Below the pieces are notes generated by a model, which saw only the letters and a program-made list of their open reading frames with translations, was not told where the DNA came from and did not search any database. A stretch of 64,000 nt of DNA from Tropicibacter oceani (lineage in GTDB: Bacteria > Pseudomonadota > Alphaproteobacteria > Rhodobacterales > Rhodobacteraceae), in contig NZ_CP124616.1 of NCBI RefSeq assembly GCF_029958925.1, positions 62,001 through 126,000 of the forward strand, written 5' to 3'. Of the stretch, positions 36,962-45,472 are shown piece by piece. Both the position numbers and the translations under genes were made by a program. The stretch's first letter is position 1. Each line of letters starts with the position of its first letter.

Positions 36962-38254
36962 TTAGCCACCACAGTTTTCGTTGACCGCCCAGGGCGCATT
37001 CGCCTCGGCGTATTCAGCGGCCTTCTCGGCTGCCAGCGCGGCATACCCTTCGACGTTCGGCTTCAACAGGTCAGACACCTTGACGAACTTGGCCCCGTCC
37101 CATTCCAGCATCCAGCCACCCGAATGACCGGTGTGGTTGGAACACGAGGTCGAGAACGGCGGAACCATGCCATCAAGACCCAGCTCGGCGATCCGCTCTT
37201 CGGTCAAGTTGATGTTCTCAAGGCCCCAGCGCAGCTGTTCGGCACTGATCTCGGCGGTGCCGAATTCAGCCTGCGCCGCGGTGATGCCTTCGACCAGGAT
37301 GGCCGAGATGACCAGCCCGCGCGAATAGAACACGCCCTGCATCTCGACGTCGTTGGTCTGGCTCAGGCCCGCGTCGATCACGTGCTTCTTGATGTCCGCC
37401 ATGACGGGGGCATCCATGTTCGGGAAAGACCAGCTGATCGACTTGTAGCCTTTGCCGGCCTCGCCAACGATCGCCAGGTCAGCGTCATGCCCGGACCACC
37501 AGACACCCAGCATGTTTTCCATCGGGAACTTGGTCTTGACCGCTTCGGTGATGGCACCGGCGTTCATCGCGCCCCAGCCCCACATCACGACATAGTCGGG
37601 ACGCTCGCGGCGCACCTGCAGCCACTGGGCCGACTGGTTCTGCATTTCCTTCAGGCCGACCGGGATCGGCAGCAGGGTAAAGCCCTTGGCCTCGGCCGCG
37701 GCTTCGAGAACCGGCAGGGGTTCCTTGCCAAAGGGGTGGTCGAGGTGAAGGAAGGCAATCTTCTTGCCGTTCAGATCACCCTGCCCTTCGATATACTGGA
37801 TGATCATGTCGGCGGCGTCCCAATAGCCGGACGGCGTGTTGAACGCCCACTGGAATGTCTTGCCGTCCATCATCGGGCTGAAACCGTAGCCCGGCGCAAG
37901 GATCGGGATCTCGTCGACGTTGGTCTTGGGCAGCACCTGCAGCGTGATGCCGGTCGACCAGGGCTGAGTCACGATCGCCTTGGACTTGGTCTTTTCATAA
38001 CATTCCACGCCCTTTTCGGTGGAATAGCCGGTTTCGCATTCCTCGCCATTGACCGGAACGCCGCCAACACCGCCGTCACGGGCGTTCAGCATGGTCAGGT
38101 AATCGGCCTGGCCGTTCATCAGCGGAATACCCGTGGCCGCAAAGGGCCCGGTCCGGTAGGCAAGGTTCGGCGCATAAAGCTCCTGCGCCATGGCGGCGCC
38201 CGCGGTTACACCCGCAATGGCGGCGGCAACGGCCAGTTTGGTGAAGTGTTTCAT
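36962..38254 (-). CDS. Periplasmic solute-binding protein of a Liv-type ABC transporter
   Basis: 430 residues. Signal peptide 1-22 with cleavage after AMA. Type I periplasmic binding fold; conserved stretches include NGKKIAFLHLDHPFGKEPLP and DYVVMWGWGAMNAGAITEAV. It is longer than LivJ (about 370) and carries several Cys (ECETG..., VECYEK, STSCSNH, NENCGG) that could form disulfides. The operon's two CoA ligases suggest the ligand is a carboxylic acid, perhaps aromatic or fatty, rather than leucine. Confidence 0.88.
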   Translation of the reverse strand: MKHFTKLAVAAAIAGVTAGAAMAQELYAPNLAYRTGPFAATGIPLMNGQADYLTMLNARDGGVGGVPVNGEECETGYSTEKGVECYEKTKSKAIVTQPWSTGITLQVLPKTNVDEIPILAPGYGFSPMMDGKTFQWAFNTPSGYWDAADMIIQYIEGQGDLNGKKIAFLHLDHPFGKEPLPVLEAAAEAKGFTLLPIPVGLKEMQNQSAQWLQVRRERPDYVVMWGWGAMNAGAITEAVKTKFPMENMLGVWWSGHDADLAIVGEAGKGYKSISWSFPNMDAPVMADIKKHVIDAGLSQTNDVEMQGVFYSRGLVISAILVEGITAAQAEFGTAEISAEQLRWGLENINLTEERIAELGLDGMVPPFSTSCSNHTGHSGGWMLEWDGAKFVKVSDLLKPNVEGYAALAAEKAAEYAEANAPWAVNENCGG

Positions 38255-38312
38255 TGTATCTCCTCCCTGAGAATTTTGGTGTCACTTCGGTTTTTTCATC
38301 TTGGCCCCTGCC

Positions 38313-39389
38313 CTAGTGCGGGAAGGGCCAGATAATCAGTTTCTCTCGGATCAGGCGCCAAAGCTGGGCCAATCCGTGCGGCTCGACGATCAGGAAAAAC
38401 ACGATCAGGGAACCGACGATCATGATGTTCAGATGCTCGACCGTGGCCGAACTGATGGGAATGCCCAGCGCATTGGGCACCAGGTTCAGAACCACCGGCA
38501 ACCCGACGATCAGGATCGCGCCAAGGTAGTTGCCCAGGATCGACCCAAGCCCGCCGATGATCGCGATGAACAGGATGCGGAACGACAGCGGAATGTCGAA
38601 CAGGTTCGGCTCGGCCGCACCACGCCACATGAAGACGAACAGCGCGCCGGACACCCCGATGACATAGGACGACACGGCAAAGGCGGTCAGCTTGGACTTC
38701 ATCAGGTTGATGCCGATCAGCTCGGCGGCGATGTCCATGTCGCGCGTCGCCTTCCAGGTCCGGCCCAGGTTGCCGCGCGTCAGGTTGATGCAGACCCAGG
38801 TCAGCAGTCCGACGATGAACAAGACCACATAGTATTGCACGATCGAATTGGCCTGCGGCCCGGCCACGTAGGTCCCGAACATTTCAAGGTTCGGCACCTG
38901 AATGGCGCCCGAAGCGTTGTAGTTGTAAAGCCAGGCCCATTTTTCGAACAGCCAGACCAGAAAGAACTGCGCCGCCAGCGTTGCGATCGCCAGATAAAAC
39001 CCCTTGATCCGCAAGGATGGAATGCCAAAGGCCACGCCAACCCCGGCGCTGAAAACCCCCGACAGAAGGATCGCGATGATCGGATTCATCCAGGGCATCA
39101 GGGTGATCATCTTGTAGCAGGCATAGGCCCCGACCCCCATGAAGGCCGCGGTACCAAGGCTCAGCTGCCCGGCAAACCCGGTCAGGATGTTCAGCCCAAG
39201 CGCGGTCAGCGAATAGATCAGGATCGGGATCAGCAGCGTCTGAAAGGTGAACTCGCTTGCGGTCAGCGGAAAGACCACCACCGCCAGCAGCAGGATCACC
39301 CCCAGCAAAAAGGCATCCTGCTTGACCGGGAACAGCGCCTGATCCGCCTCGTAGCTTGTCTTGAATTGTCCGGCAGTCCTGTACAGCAT
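38313..39389 (-). CDS. livM: Branched-chain-amino-acid-type ABC transporter permease (LivM-like)
   Basis: 358 residues with about nine membrane segments. LivM hallmarks: ALGLNILTGFAGQLSLGTAAFMGVGAY, GIPSLRIKGFYLAIATLAAQ and the cytoplasmic coupling motif GRTWKATRDMDIAAELIGIN. An N-terminal soluble extension of about 35 residues precedes the first helix. Forms the channel with LivH. Downstream: solute-binding protein after 58 nt. Confidence 0.92.
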   Translation of the reverse strand: MLYRTAGQFKTSYEADQALFPVKQDAFLLGVILLLAVVVFPLTASEFTFQTLLIPILIYSLTALGLNILTGFAGQLSLGTAAFMGVGAYACYKMITLMPWMNPIIAILLSGVFSAGVGVAFGIPSLRIKGFYLAIATLAAQFFLVWLFEKWAWLYNYNASGAIQVPNLEMFGTYVAGPQANSIVQYYVVLFIVGLLTWVCINLTRGNLGRTWKATRDMDIAAELIGINLMKSKLTAFAVSSYVIGVSGALFVFMWRGAAEPNLFDIPLSFRILFIAIIGGLGSILGNYLGAILIVGLPVVLNLVPNALGIPISSATVEHLNIMIVGSLIVFFLIVEPHGLAQLWRLIREKLIIWPFPH

Positions 39390-39463
39390 CCGTCGGTTTC
39401 TTTCCTGTTCAGCGCCGCGGGGAAAAACCCCGCCCTACGCAATGTCCCATCATTGGGCAGACC

Positions 39464-39709
39464 TCAGCCTGCAACCTCATCGTCCTCGACCGGCCGGGCC
39501 CGCCTGGGCGCTGGCGCATAGCCGATCTCTTCGCTGTGGCGCACGATCCAGAACCAGGCCCATAGCCCCAGCCCCGCCCCGACCGCCGCCATGATCAAAG
39601 CCATCACCATGCGCCCCGAGGCATCTGGGTCCGTCGTCAAGGCCAGGTAGCCAAAGCACCAGAACCCGGACCAGGCCACCACGTTCAGTATGGCGATCAG
39701 TTTTGGCAT
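39464..39709 (-). CDS. Small two-helix membrane protein in liv-type operon
   Basis: 81 residues from ATG 39709, preceded by AGGAGG. Two membrane segments (about 4-24 and 34-56) and a charged C-terminal tail (HSEEIGYAPAPRRARPVEDD). It lies between livH and livM, on the same strand, so it is probably part of the transporter operon. It has no recognised domain; an accessory subunit or unrelated passenger are both possible. Confidence 0.7.
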   Translation of the reverse strand: MPKLIAILNVVAWSGFWCFGYLALTTDPDASGRMVMALIMAAVGAGLGLWAWFWIVRHSEEIGYAPAPRRARPVEDDEVAG

Positions 39710-39750
39710 TTCCCGTTCTCCTCCTCGGGCCGGGCGCCGCGCGCCACACA

Positions 39751-39790
39751 CCCCATGCTTCTTTGTGCCTTCAAATATCCCCGCCGGAGG
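39751..39790 (-). repeat. Dispersed repeat A, copy 4 (variant tail)
   Basis: Minus strand: CCTCCGGCGGGGATATTTGA then AGGCACAAAGAAGCATGGGG. Like copy 1 it has the GATATTT...CACAAAGAA variant. It lies between livH and the small membrane protein gene. Confidence 0.65.
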
Positions 39791-39826
39791 CTCCCGACCT
39801 TGCGGCCAGCGCCCCCGGCGGGTGCC

Positions 39827-40780
39827 CTAAACTCTTTCGATGATCCGTTCCCCGAACAGCCCCTGAGGCCGGAACAACAGCACCACCAGCGCCAGCACAA
39901 AGGCAAACCAGGTCTCGGTATTGCCGCCCAGCAAAGGCTGGCCCCAGTAGATCTCGAACAGCTTTTCAAGGATGCCGATCAGCAAACCGCCGATGATCGC
40001 CCCGGTGATCGACTCCAGCCCACCCAGCATCAACACCGGCAGGGCCTTGTAGGCAATCACCTCGAGCGCAAAGCTGACCCCGGCCCGCGCGCCCCAGGCA
40101 ATGCCGGTGACCAGCGCGATGATGCCGGCAATGAACCAGACCAGAACCCAGACCGTCTGCAGCGAAATCCCCACCGACAGGGCCGCCTGGTGATCATCCC
40201 CCAGCGCCCGGATCGCCCGACCCATGCGCGTCTTGTTGAGAAACAGCAGCAAACCGACCACCAGCAAGGCCGCCACCGCAACCGCCGTGATGTCCTTTTG
40301 CTCCAGGATCAGCAGGCCACCCCAGGGCTCCAACACGAAACTGCCTGTCGGAATGCCCAGTTCTTCGGTGATCATCACCTTGTTTTCACCGCCAAAGATG
40401 ATCTCGCCAAAGCCGATCAGGAACAGCGTGATGCCGATGGTCGCCATGAACAGGATGATGTCGGGTTGCCCCACCAAGGGCCGCAGGACGATCCGCTCGA
40501 TCGACACTGCAAGGCCGAACATGACCCCCAGCGTCAACAGCACGCTGATCCAGGCCGGCACCCCAAAGGAGTGCAGCCCCACCAGCGTCAGCGCCGCGAA
40601 CACCACCATGATCCCCTGCGCAAAGTTGAAAATCCGCGACGAGCGGAAGATCAGCACGAAACCCAACGCGATCAGCGCATAAAGGATGCCTGAAACCAGC
40701 CCTTCCCACAGCACCTGCAACAGGAAATCCGGCGCGGCGAACATATCCACGAAGGGATTGATGAAAATATCCTTGATCAT
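39827..40780 (-). CDS. livH: Branched-chain-amino-acid-type ABC transporter permease (LivH-like)
   Basis: 317 residues from ATG 40780. About eight membrane segments; LivH features include GLVSGILYALIALGFVLIF, RIFNFAQGIMVVFAALT and the coupling loop RMGRAIRALGDDHQAALSVG. Partner of LivM. Starts 10 nt after the livG stop, indicating cotranscription. Confidence 0.92.
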   Translation of the reverse strand: MIKDIFINPFVDMFAAPDFLLQVLWEGLVSGILYALIALGFVLIFRSSRIFNFAQGIMVVFAALTLVGLHSFGVPAWISVLLTLGVMFGLAVSIERIVLRPLVGQPDIILFMATIGITLFLIGFGEIIFGGENKVMITEELGIPTGSFVLEPWGGLLILEQKDITAVAVAALLVVGLLLFLNKTRMGRAIRALGDDHQAALSVGISLQTVWVLVWFIAGIIALVTGIAWGARAGVSFALEVIAYKALPVLMLGGLESITGAIIGGLLIGILEKLFEIYWGQPLLGGNTETWFAFVLALVVLLFRPQGLFGERIIERV

Positions 40781-40790
40781 GTCTGTCCCC

Positions 40791-41603
40791 TCAATGTGCC
40801 ACGCCAAGATAGGCGTCGATCACGTCTTGATTGTTGCGCACCTCGTCGGGTGTGCCGTCGCCGATCTTCTTGCCGTAATCCATCACGACAACCCGGTCGG
40901 ACAGGTCCATGACCACCCCCATGTCGTGCTCGATCAGGCAGATCGTGGTACCGAATTCGTCATTCACATCCAGGATAAAGCGGCTCATGTCCTCTTTTTC
41001 CTCGACGTTCATCCCGGCCATCGGTTCATCCAGCAGCAGGATGCTCGGCTCCGCCGCCAAGGCCCGCGCCAGCTCGACCCGCTTTTTCAGACCATAGGGC
41101 AACCGCCCCACCGGCGTCTTGCGAATGCTCTGGATTTCCAGAAAATCGATGACCCGCTCGACCTTCTCGCGGTTTTCCATCTCTTCGTTGCGCGCCTTGC
41201 CGAACCACAGCGCCTGCGCCGCAATCCCCGCGTTCATATGCGTCAGACGCCCGGTCATGACGTTGTCCAGCACCGTCATCCCCTCGAACAGGGCGATATT
41301 CTGAAAGGTCCGGGCCACCCCCATGCGCGCCACCTCATAGGGCCGCATCGGCGGGCGCTTGGCCCCCTTGTACCAAAGCTCTCCGATCGTCGGCGTGTAA
41401 AACCCGCTGATGATGTTCAGCATCGACGACTTGCCCGCCCCGTTCGGCCCGATGATCGCGCGGATTTCCCCCTCGTGAATGTCGAACGAGATATCGGAAA
41501 TCGCCGTCACCCCGCCAAACTTCAGCGTGATGTTCTTCAGCTCCATCAAGGTTCCGCCAATCTGGCGCCCATCGGCTGTGACGTATCCCGTCGTGTCCTT
41601 CAC
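40791..41603 (-). CDS. livG: Branched-chain-amino-acid-type ABC transporter ATPase (LivG-like)
   Basis: 270 residues from GTG 41603; ATG 41546 is a shorter alternative starting at MELKNITLKFGG. Walker A GPNGAGKSS, Q-loop RTFQNIALFEGMTVLDNVM, Walker B ILLLDEPMAGMNVEEKEDM and LIEHDMGVVMDLSDRVVVMD with the switch His. The signature reads LPYGLKKRVELARAL, a variant of LSGGQ common in this subfamily. Works with LivF on LivHM. Confidence 0.92.
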   Translation of the reverse strand: MKDTTGYVTADGRQIGGTLMELKNITLKFGGVTAISDISFDIHEGEIRAIIGPNGAGKSSMLNIISGFYTPTIGELWYKGAKRPPMRPYEVARMGVARTFQNIALFEGMTVLDNVMTGRLTHMNAGIAAQALWFGKARNEEMENREKVERVIDFLEIQSIRKTPVGRLPYGLKKRVELARALAAEPSILLLDEPMAGMNVEEKEDMSRFILDVNDEFGTTICLIEHDMGVVMDLSDRVVVMDYGKKIGDGTPDEVRNNQDVIDAYLGVAH

Positions 41604-41610
41604 GTCCCTG

Positions 41611-41648
41611 CCCCCTGCTTCTTCTTGGCAAAAATACTCAATCCCCGG
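41611..41648 (-). repeat. Dispersed repeat A, copy 5 (tail form)
   Basis: Minus strand: GGGGATTGAGTATTTTTGCC then AAGAAGAAGCAGGGGG, in the spacer between the acyl-CoA ligase and livG. Confidence 0.75.
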
Positions 41649-41689
41649 CCCACCCCGAGCGCATCCCCAGCAAGAAGCGCCGCGGCGGG

Positions 41690-41725
41690 ACGGCGGGCGG
41701 GGCGATGTTCGCAGAACGAGCGCCG
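41690..41725. repeat. Dispersed repeat B, copy 1 (diverged)
   Basis: GGGCGGGGCGATGTTCGCAG then AACGAGC. The inner hairpin GTTC-GCA-GAAC keeps the pairing of the other copies (GTCC-GCA-GGAC), so the changes are compensatory. Confidence 0.5.
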
Positions 41726-41733
41726 TACAGCCG

Positions 41734-43707
41734 TCATTCCGCAGCCACCGCACGCGGGGCCACCGGCCAGACCTTGGCGTCGCGCAGCTTCAGCGTCGCC
41801 TTGATCTTGCCCTTGCGGCCATCTTCATAGGTCACTTCCGTCTCGGTATAGACGCTGTCCTTGTCGTCATAGAGCGCCGTCAGAAGTTCCTCGAACTTCT
41901 CGGCGATGACCTTGCGCTTGACCTTGCGGGTGCGCGTCATCTCGCCGTCATCGGCATCCAATTCCTTGTGCAGCACAAGGAACCGGTGGATCTGACAGCC
42001 CGACAGCATCTCGTCCTGTGCGACGCTTTCGTTGACCTCTTCGATATGGCCCTGGATGGTGTCCAGAACCTGCGGGTGCTGGGCCAGTTCCTGGTAGGAC
42101 GCATAGGCGATATTGTTGCGCTCGGCCCAGTTGCCTACCGCCGTCAGGTCGATGTTGATGAAGGCCGTGCAACGGTCCTTGCCCGCTCCAAAGACCACCG
42201 CCTCAAGGATGTTCGGAAAGAACTTCAGCTTGTTCTCGACGTACTTGGGCGCAAACATCGCCCCCGAGGCCATCTGCCCCACGTCCTTGGCCCGGTCGAT
42301 GATCCGCAGGTGCCCGCTGCTTTCCTCGATGAACCCGGCATCGCCCGTGGCGACCCAGCCTTCGGCATCCTTGGTATCGGCGGTGCTTTCGGCATTCTTG
42401 TAATACTCGACGAAAACCCCCGGAGAGCGATAGAACACCTCGCCATTCTCGGCGATGCGCAGCTCGACCCCCGGTGCGGGCACACCCACGGTATCGCTGC
42501 GCACCTCGCCATCGGGCTGCACCGTGATGAACACCGAAGCCTCGGTCTGACCATAAAGCTGTTTCAGGTTGATCCCCAGCGAGCGGTAGAAATCAAAGAT
42601 TTCCGGGCCGATCGCCTCGCCCGCGGTATAGCCCACGCGCACCTTGGAAAAGCCCATCGCGTTCTTCAACGGACCGTAGACCAGGAATTCGCCCAGCGCG
42701 TATTTCAGCCTGTCCAACAGCCCGACAGCTTTGCCATCCAGGATCGCCGGACCAACCTTGCGTGCATGCGCCATGAAATGCTTGAACATCCGCTGCTTCA
42801 GCGGGCTCGCATCCTCCATCCGGATCATGATCTGCGTCAGCTGCGTTTCGAAAATCCGGGGCGGCGCAAAGTAATAGCTGGGCGCGATTTCCCGCAGATC
42901 CGTCATCAACGTTTCGGCGCTTTCCGGGCAGTTTACGCAAAAGCCCGTCCAATAGGCCTGCCCGATCGAGAAAATGAAATCTCCGACCCAGGCCATCGGC
43001 AGATAGGCCAGCACTTCGTCGTCGCGCTTGAGCTTGTCGAACTCCGAGGCAGACTTGGCGCTTTCGACGATATTGCGGTTCGACAGCACCACGCCCTTGG
43101 GCTTGCCCGTCGTCCCCGAGGTGTACAGCATCACGCAGGTGTCGTCATAGTTCAGATCGGACCGGCGGCGATCCAGTTCCTTGATGAATTCGTCATGCGC
43201 GGCGCGGCCCTGCGCCTGCACATGGGAAAATTCGTGCAGCGTGGTGTGGTCATATTTCCGCATCCCGCGCGGGTCGACATAGATCATGTGTTCGAATTGG
43301 TGCAGGTCGTCCTGGATCTCGATGACCTTGTCGACCTGCTCCTGGTCGGCGGCGATGACAAAGCGCGCGCCGCAATGGGCCAGCACGTATTCCATCTCTT
43401 CGGCGACTGCGTCCTGGTACAGCGGCACCGGCACGGCGCGGCACATCTGCGCGGCAACCATGCTCCAATACAGCGACGGGCGGTTGCGCCCGATGATGGC
43501 GACATGGTCGCCCTCGTTCACGCCCAGGTTCAGCAGACCCAGCGCCAGCGCCTCGATTTCGTCGGCCGCCTCTTTCCAGGTCCAGCTTTGCCAGATGCCG
43601 AATTCCTTCTCGCGATAGGCCGGGCTATCGCCGAACTCGCGAACGTTTCGCTGCAACAATGCAGGGACCGAGCGTAGACCCTCTACGCCCATCGACATAT
43701 GCGCCAA
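41734..43707 (-). CDS. AMP-dependent acyl-CoA synthetase-like ligase
   Basis: 657 residues from TTG 43707, preferred because GGGAGG lies 7 nt upstream; ATG 43698 is the alternative. ANL enzyme of the long-chain acyl-CoA synthetase group: P-loop MLYTSGTTGKPKGVV, A5 LKQLYGQTEAS, A7 EGWVATGDAGF, A8 hinge RIIDRAKDVGQMASG. Catalyses ATP-dependent CoA thioester formation. It is the first gene of the liv-type operon, so substrate import and activation are probably linked. Substrate unknown: fatty, aryl or branched acids are possible. Confidence 0.9.
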   Translation of the reverse strand: MAHMSMGVEGLRSVPALLQRNVREFGDSPAYREKEFGIWQSWTWKEAADEIEALALGLLNLGVNEGDHVAIIGRNRPSLYWSMVAAQMCRAVPVPLYQDAVAEEMEYVLAHCGARFVIAADQEQVDKVIEIQDDLHQFEHMIYVDPRGMRKYDHTTLHEFSHVQAQGRAAHDEFIKELDRRRSDLNYDDTCVMLYTSGTTGKPKGVVLSNRNIVESAKSASEFDKLKRDDEVLAYLPMAWVGDFIFSIGQAYWTGFCVNCPESAETLMTDLREIAPSYYFAPPRIFETQLTQIMIRMEDASPLKQRMFKHFMAHARKVGPAILDGKAVGLLDRLKYALGEFLVYGPLKNAMGFSKVRVGYTAGEAIGPEIFDFYRSLGINLKQLYGQTEASVFITVQPDGEVRSDTVGVPAPGVELRIAENGEVFYRSPGVFVEYYKNAESTADTKDAEGWVATGDAGFIEESSGHLRIIDRAKDVGQMASGAMFAPKYVENKLKFFPNILEAVVFGAGKDRCTAFINIDLTAVGNWAERNNIAYASYQELAQHPQVLDTIQGHIEEVNESVAQDEMLSGCQIHRFLVLHKELDADDGEMTRTRKVKRKVIAEKFEELLTALYDDKDSVYTETEVTYEDGRKGKIKATLKLRDAKVWPVAPRAVAAE

Positions 43708-43853
43708 AGTTTTTCCTCCCAAAATGCCGGATTGCTCCGGCACTCCCTTTTTGTTGTGTGGCCTTCGATCCCGAGGCCCGACCGCTGTTTCGCGATTCTG
43801 TCACCATTTGGTCAGGCGTCAGGCTGAGGGTCAACTTTTTCCTGAACATTTCC

Positions 43854-43869
43854 CAATTCTTACGAATTG
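43854..43869. promoter_or_regulatory. Candidate operator palindrome
   Basis: CAATTC-TTAC-GAATTG, perfect 6-bp arms with a 4-bp centre, about 150 bp upstream of the acyl-CoA ligase start. Size and symmetry fit a TetR- or GntR-type regulator; none is encoded nearby. Confidence 0.4.
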
Positions 43870-43876
43870 TTGCAGA

Positions 43877-44083
43877 CCGCATTCGTCCCAGCGAATGCGG
43901 TCTGTGGCAAGGTCATGTCTGCAGCGCAGACGTGACCGCCACCCCCTCGCCATTCCAGGCGCGCCATCACCAACCCGCATTCGTCCCAGCGAATGCGGCC
44001 CAAGGCAAAGTCATGTCTGCAGCGCAGACGTGACAGCCACCCCCTCACCATTCCGGACGCACCATCACCAACCCGCATTCGTC
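43877..44083. repeat. 98-bp tandem direct repeat, two copies plus a fragment
   Basis: Units begin at 43877, 43975 and 44073, exactly 98 bp apart; the third stops after about 11 bp. Each full unit contains CCGCATTCG-TCCCAG-CGAATGCGG (9-bp perfect stem) and GTCTGC-AGC-GCAGAC (6-bp stem), with a few substitutions between units. The stems are unchanged while the linkers vary. Confidence 0.9.
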
Positions 44084-44170
44084 CCCGCCATCACCTGCTG
44101 CGCGCTTTGACGTTTGCACCGCCCCGCGCACCCGCCTAAGCTGATCGGAAATCTCACAACGGGTGCGGGT

Positions 44171-45064
44171 ATGAATGTCGATGAGGTATTGCAAATGATC
44201 GGTCAGGAAGGTCTTCCGCTGATCCTGCTGGCGGTCTTTATCCTGGTGGCGATCTGGCTTGGCGTGCGGATCGTTCCGCAATCGGAAAAGCATGTGGTCG
44301 AACGCTTTGGGCGTTTGCGCTCGGTGCTGGGGCCGGGGATCAATTTCATCGTGCCGTTCCTCGACAAGGTGGCGCACAAGATCTCGATCCTCGAACGGCA
44401 ATTGCCGACCGCCTCGCAGGATGCGATCACCCGCGACAACGTGCTGGTGCAGGTCGATACCTCGGTTTTCTACCGCATCACCGAGCCGGAAAAGACGGTT
44501 TACCGCATCCGCGATGTGGACGCGGCGATCGCGACGACGGTGGCGGGGATCGTGCGGGCCAATATCGGCCAGATGGATCTGGACGAAGTGCAGGCCAACC
44601 GCGGCCAGTTGATCCAGACCATCAAGCTGAGCGTCGAGGATGCGGTGGACGACTGGGGGATCGAGGTGACGCGCGCCGAAATCCTTGACGTCAACCTGGA
44701 TCAGGCGACACGCGACGCGATGCTGCAGCAGTTGAATGCCGAACGCGAACGCCGGGCGCAGGTCACCCGCGCCGAGGGCAGCAAACGGGCGGTGGAACTG
44801 AACGCCGATGCCGAACTTTACGCCGCCGAACAGGCCGCCAAGGCCCGGCGCGTGCAGGCCGATGCCGAAGCCTATGCCACCGGGGTCGTCGCCAAGGCGA
44901 TTGCCGAAAACGGCGTCGAGGCGGCGCAATACCAGGTGGCGCTGAAACAGGTCGAGGCGCTGAACACTCTGGGCGCGGGGGCGGGCCAGCATACCATCGT
45001 GGTGCCCGCGCAGGCGCTCGAAGCCTTTGGCGATGCCTTCCGCATGCTGAAAGGGCGCGGCTGA
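44171..45064 (+). CDS. SPFH/band-7 membrane protein (QmcA/stomatin-like)
   Basis: 297 residues from ATG 44171. One N-terminal membrane helix (residues 15-33, LILLAVFILVAIWLGV), then the SPFH domain (VVERFGRLRSVLGPGINFIVPFLD, VFYRITEPEKTVYRI) and a coiled-coil with ERERRAQVTRAEGSKRAVEL. Such proteins form large ring or cage assemblies in the inner membrane and organise FtsH or lipid microdomains. The NfeD-like gene overlaps its stop (TGATG), the classical pairing for this family. Confidence 0.92.
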   Translation: MNVDEVLQMIGQEGLPLILLAVFILVAIWLGVRIVPQSEKHVVERFGRLRSVLGPGINFIVPFLDKVAHKISILERQLPTASQDAITRDNVLVQVDTSVFYRITEPEKTVYRIRDVDAAIATTVAGIVRANIGQMDLDEVQANRGQLIQTIKLSVEDAVDDWGIEVTRAEILDVNLDQATRDAMLQQLNAERERRAQVTRAEGSKRAVELNADAELYAAEQAAKARRVQADAEAYATGVVAKAIAENGVEAAQYQVALKQVEALNTLGAGAGQHTIVVPAQALEAFGDAFRMLKGRG

Positions 45065-45345
45065 TGTGGGCGCTTTGGTGGGTCTGGATGGCAGCGGCGC
45101 TGGCGCTTGGCATTCTGGAAATGCTGGTGCCGGCCTTCCTGTTTCTGGGCTTTGCCCTGGGCGCGGGGCTGACCGGGCTGACGCTGCTGTTTGGCGGTGG
45201 TCTGGCGCTTTGGCTGGGCGCGTCGCTGCCCCGGCTGCTGGTCTATTTCGCTGTGCTGTCGCTGATCGGCTGGCTTGCCTTGCGCAAGGCGGTGGGCGTG
45301 CGCCACGGGCAGGTGAAAATCTGGGATCGCGACATCAACGACTGA
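45064..45345 (+). CDS. Short NfeD-like membrane protein
   Basis: 93 residues with three to four hydrophobic segments (WWVWMAAALALGILEMLVPA, FLGFALGAGLTGLTLLFGGG, LLVYFAVLSLIGWLAL). It corresponds to the membrane part of NfeD proteins and lacks most of the C-terminal OB-fold. The start overlaps the SPFH gene by 1 nt, so the two products are expected to interact at the membrane. Confidence 0.85.
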   Translation: MWALWWVWMAAALALGILEMLVPAFLFLGFALGAGLTGLTLLFGGGLALWLGASLPRLLVYFAVLSLIGWLALRKAVGVRHGQVKIWDRDIND

Positions 45346-45360
45346 TGCAAACCGCCCTAT

Positions 45361-45415
45361 GGGATGGCCCGGGTGGGCGGGGCGCCGTCCGCAGGACCAG
45401 CTTCGCCCCTCCGGG
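45361..45415. repeat. Dispersed repeat B, copy 2
   Basis: GGGATGGCCCGGGTGGGCGG then GGCGCCGTCCGCAGGACCAGC and TTCGCCCCTCCGGGC. GC-rich arms can pair (CCCGG...CCGGG), with inner hairpin GTCC-GCA-GGAC. Lies between the NfeD-like and kinase genes. Confidence 0.7.
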
Positions 45416-45472
45416 CACAAGGTGCGCCGCGCCCTATGGCCAAACCCCGCGCCACCCCATACCCTTCGCCGC

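Larger units (their letters stand above)
43708..44170. other. 463-bp divergent promoter region with tandem repeat
   Basis: Intergenic region between the acyl-CoA ligase (minus) and the SPFH gene (plus). It contains a perfect inverted repeat CAATTC-TTAC-GAATTG (43854-43869) and a 98-bp tandem direct repeat. I see no credible gene. Both promoters must lie here. Confidence 0.7.

Noticed and set aside
41479-43677. A 732-codon plus-strand frame
   Set aside because: Antisense to the acyl-CoA ligase, whose ANL motifs are complete.
43877-44083. A CRISPR array
   Set aside because: The repeated unit is the whole 98 bp with no variable spacers, and there are no cas genes.
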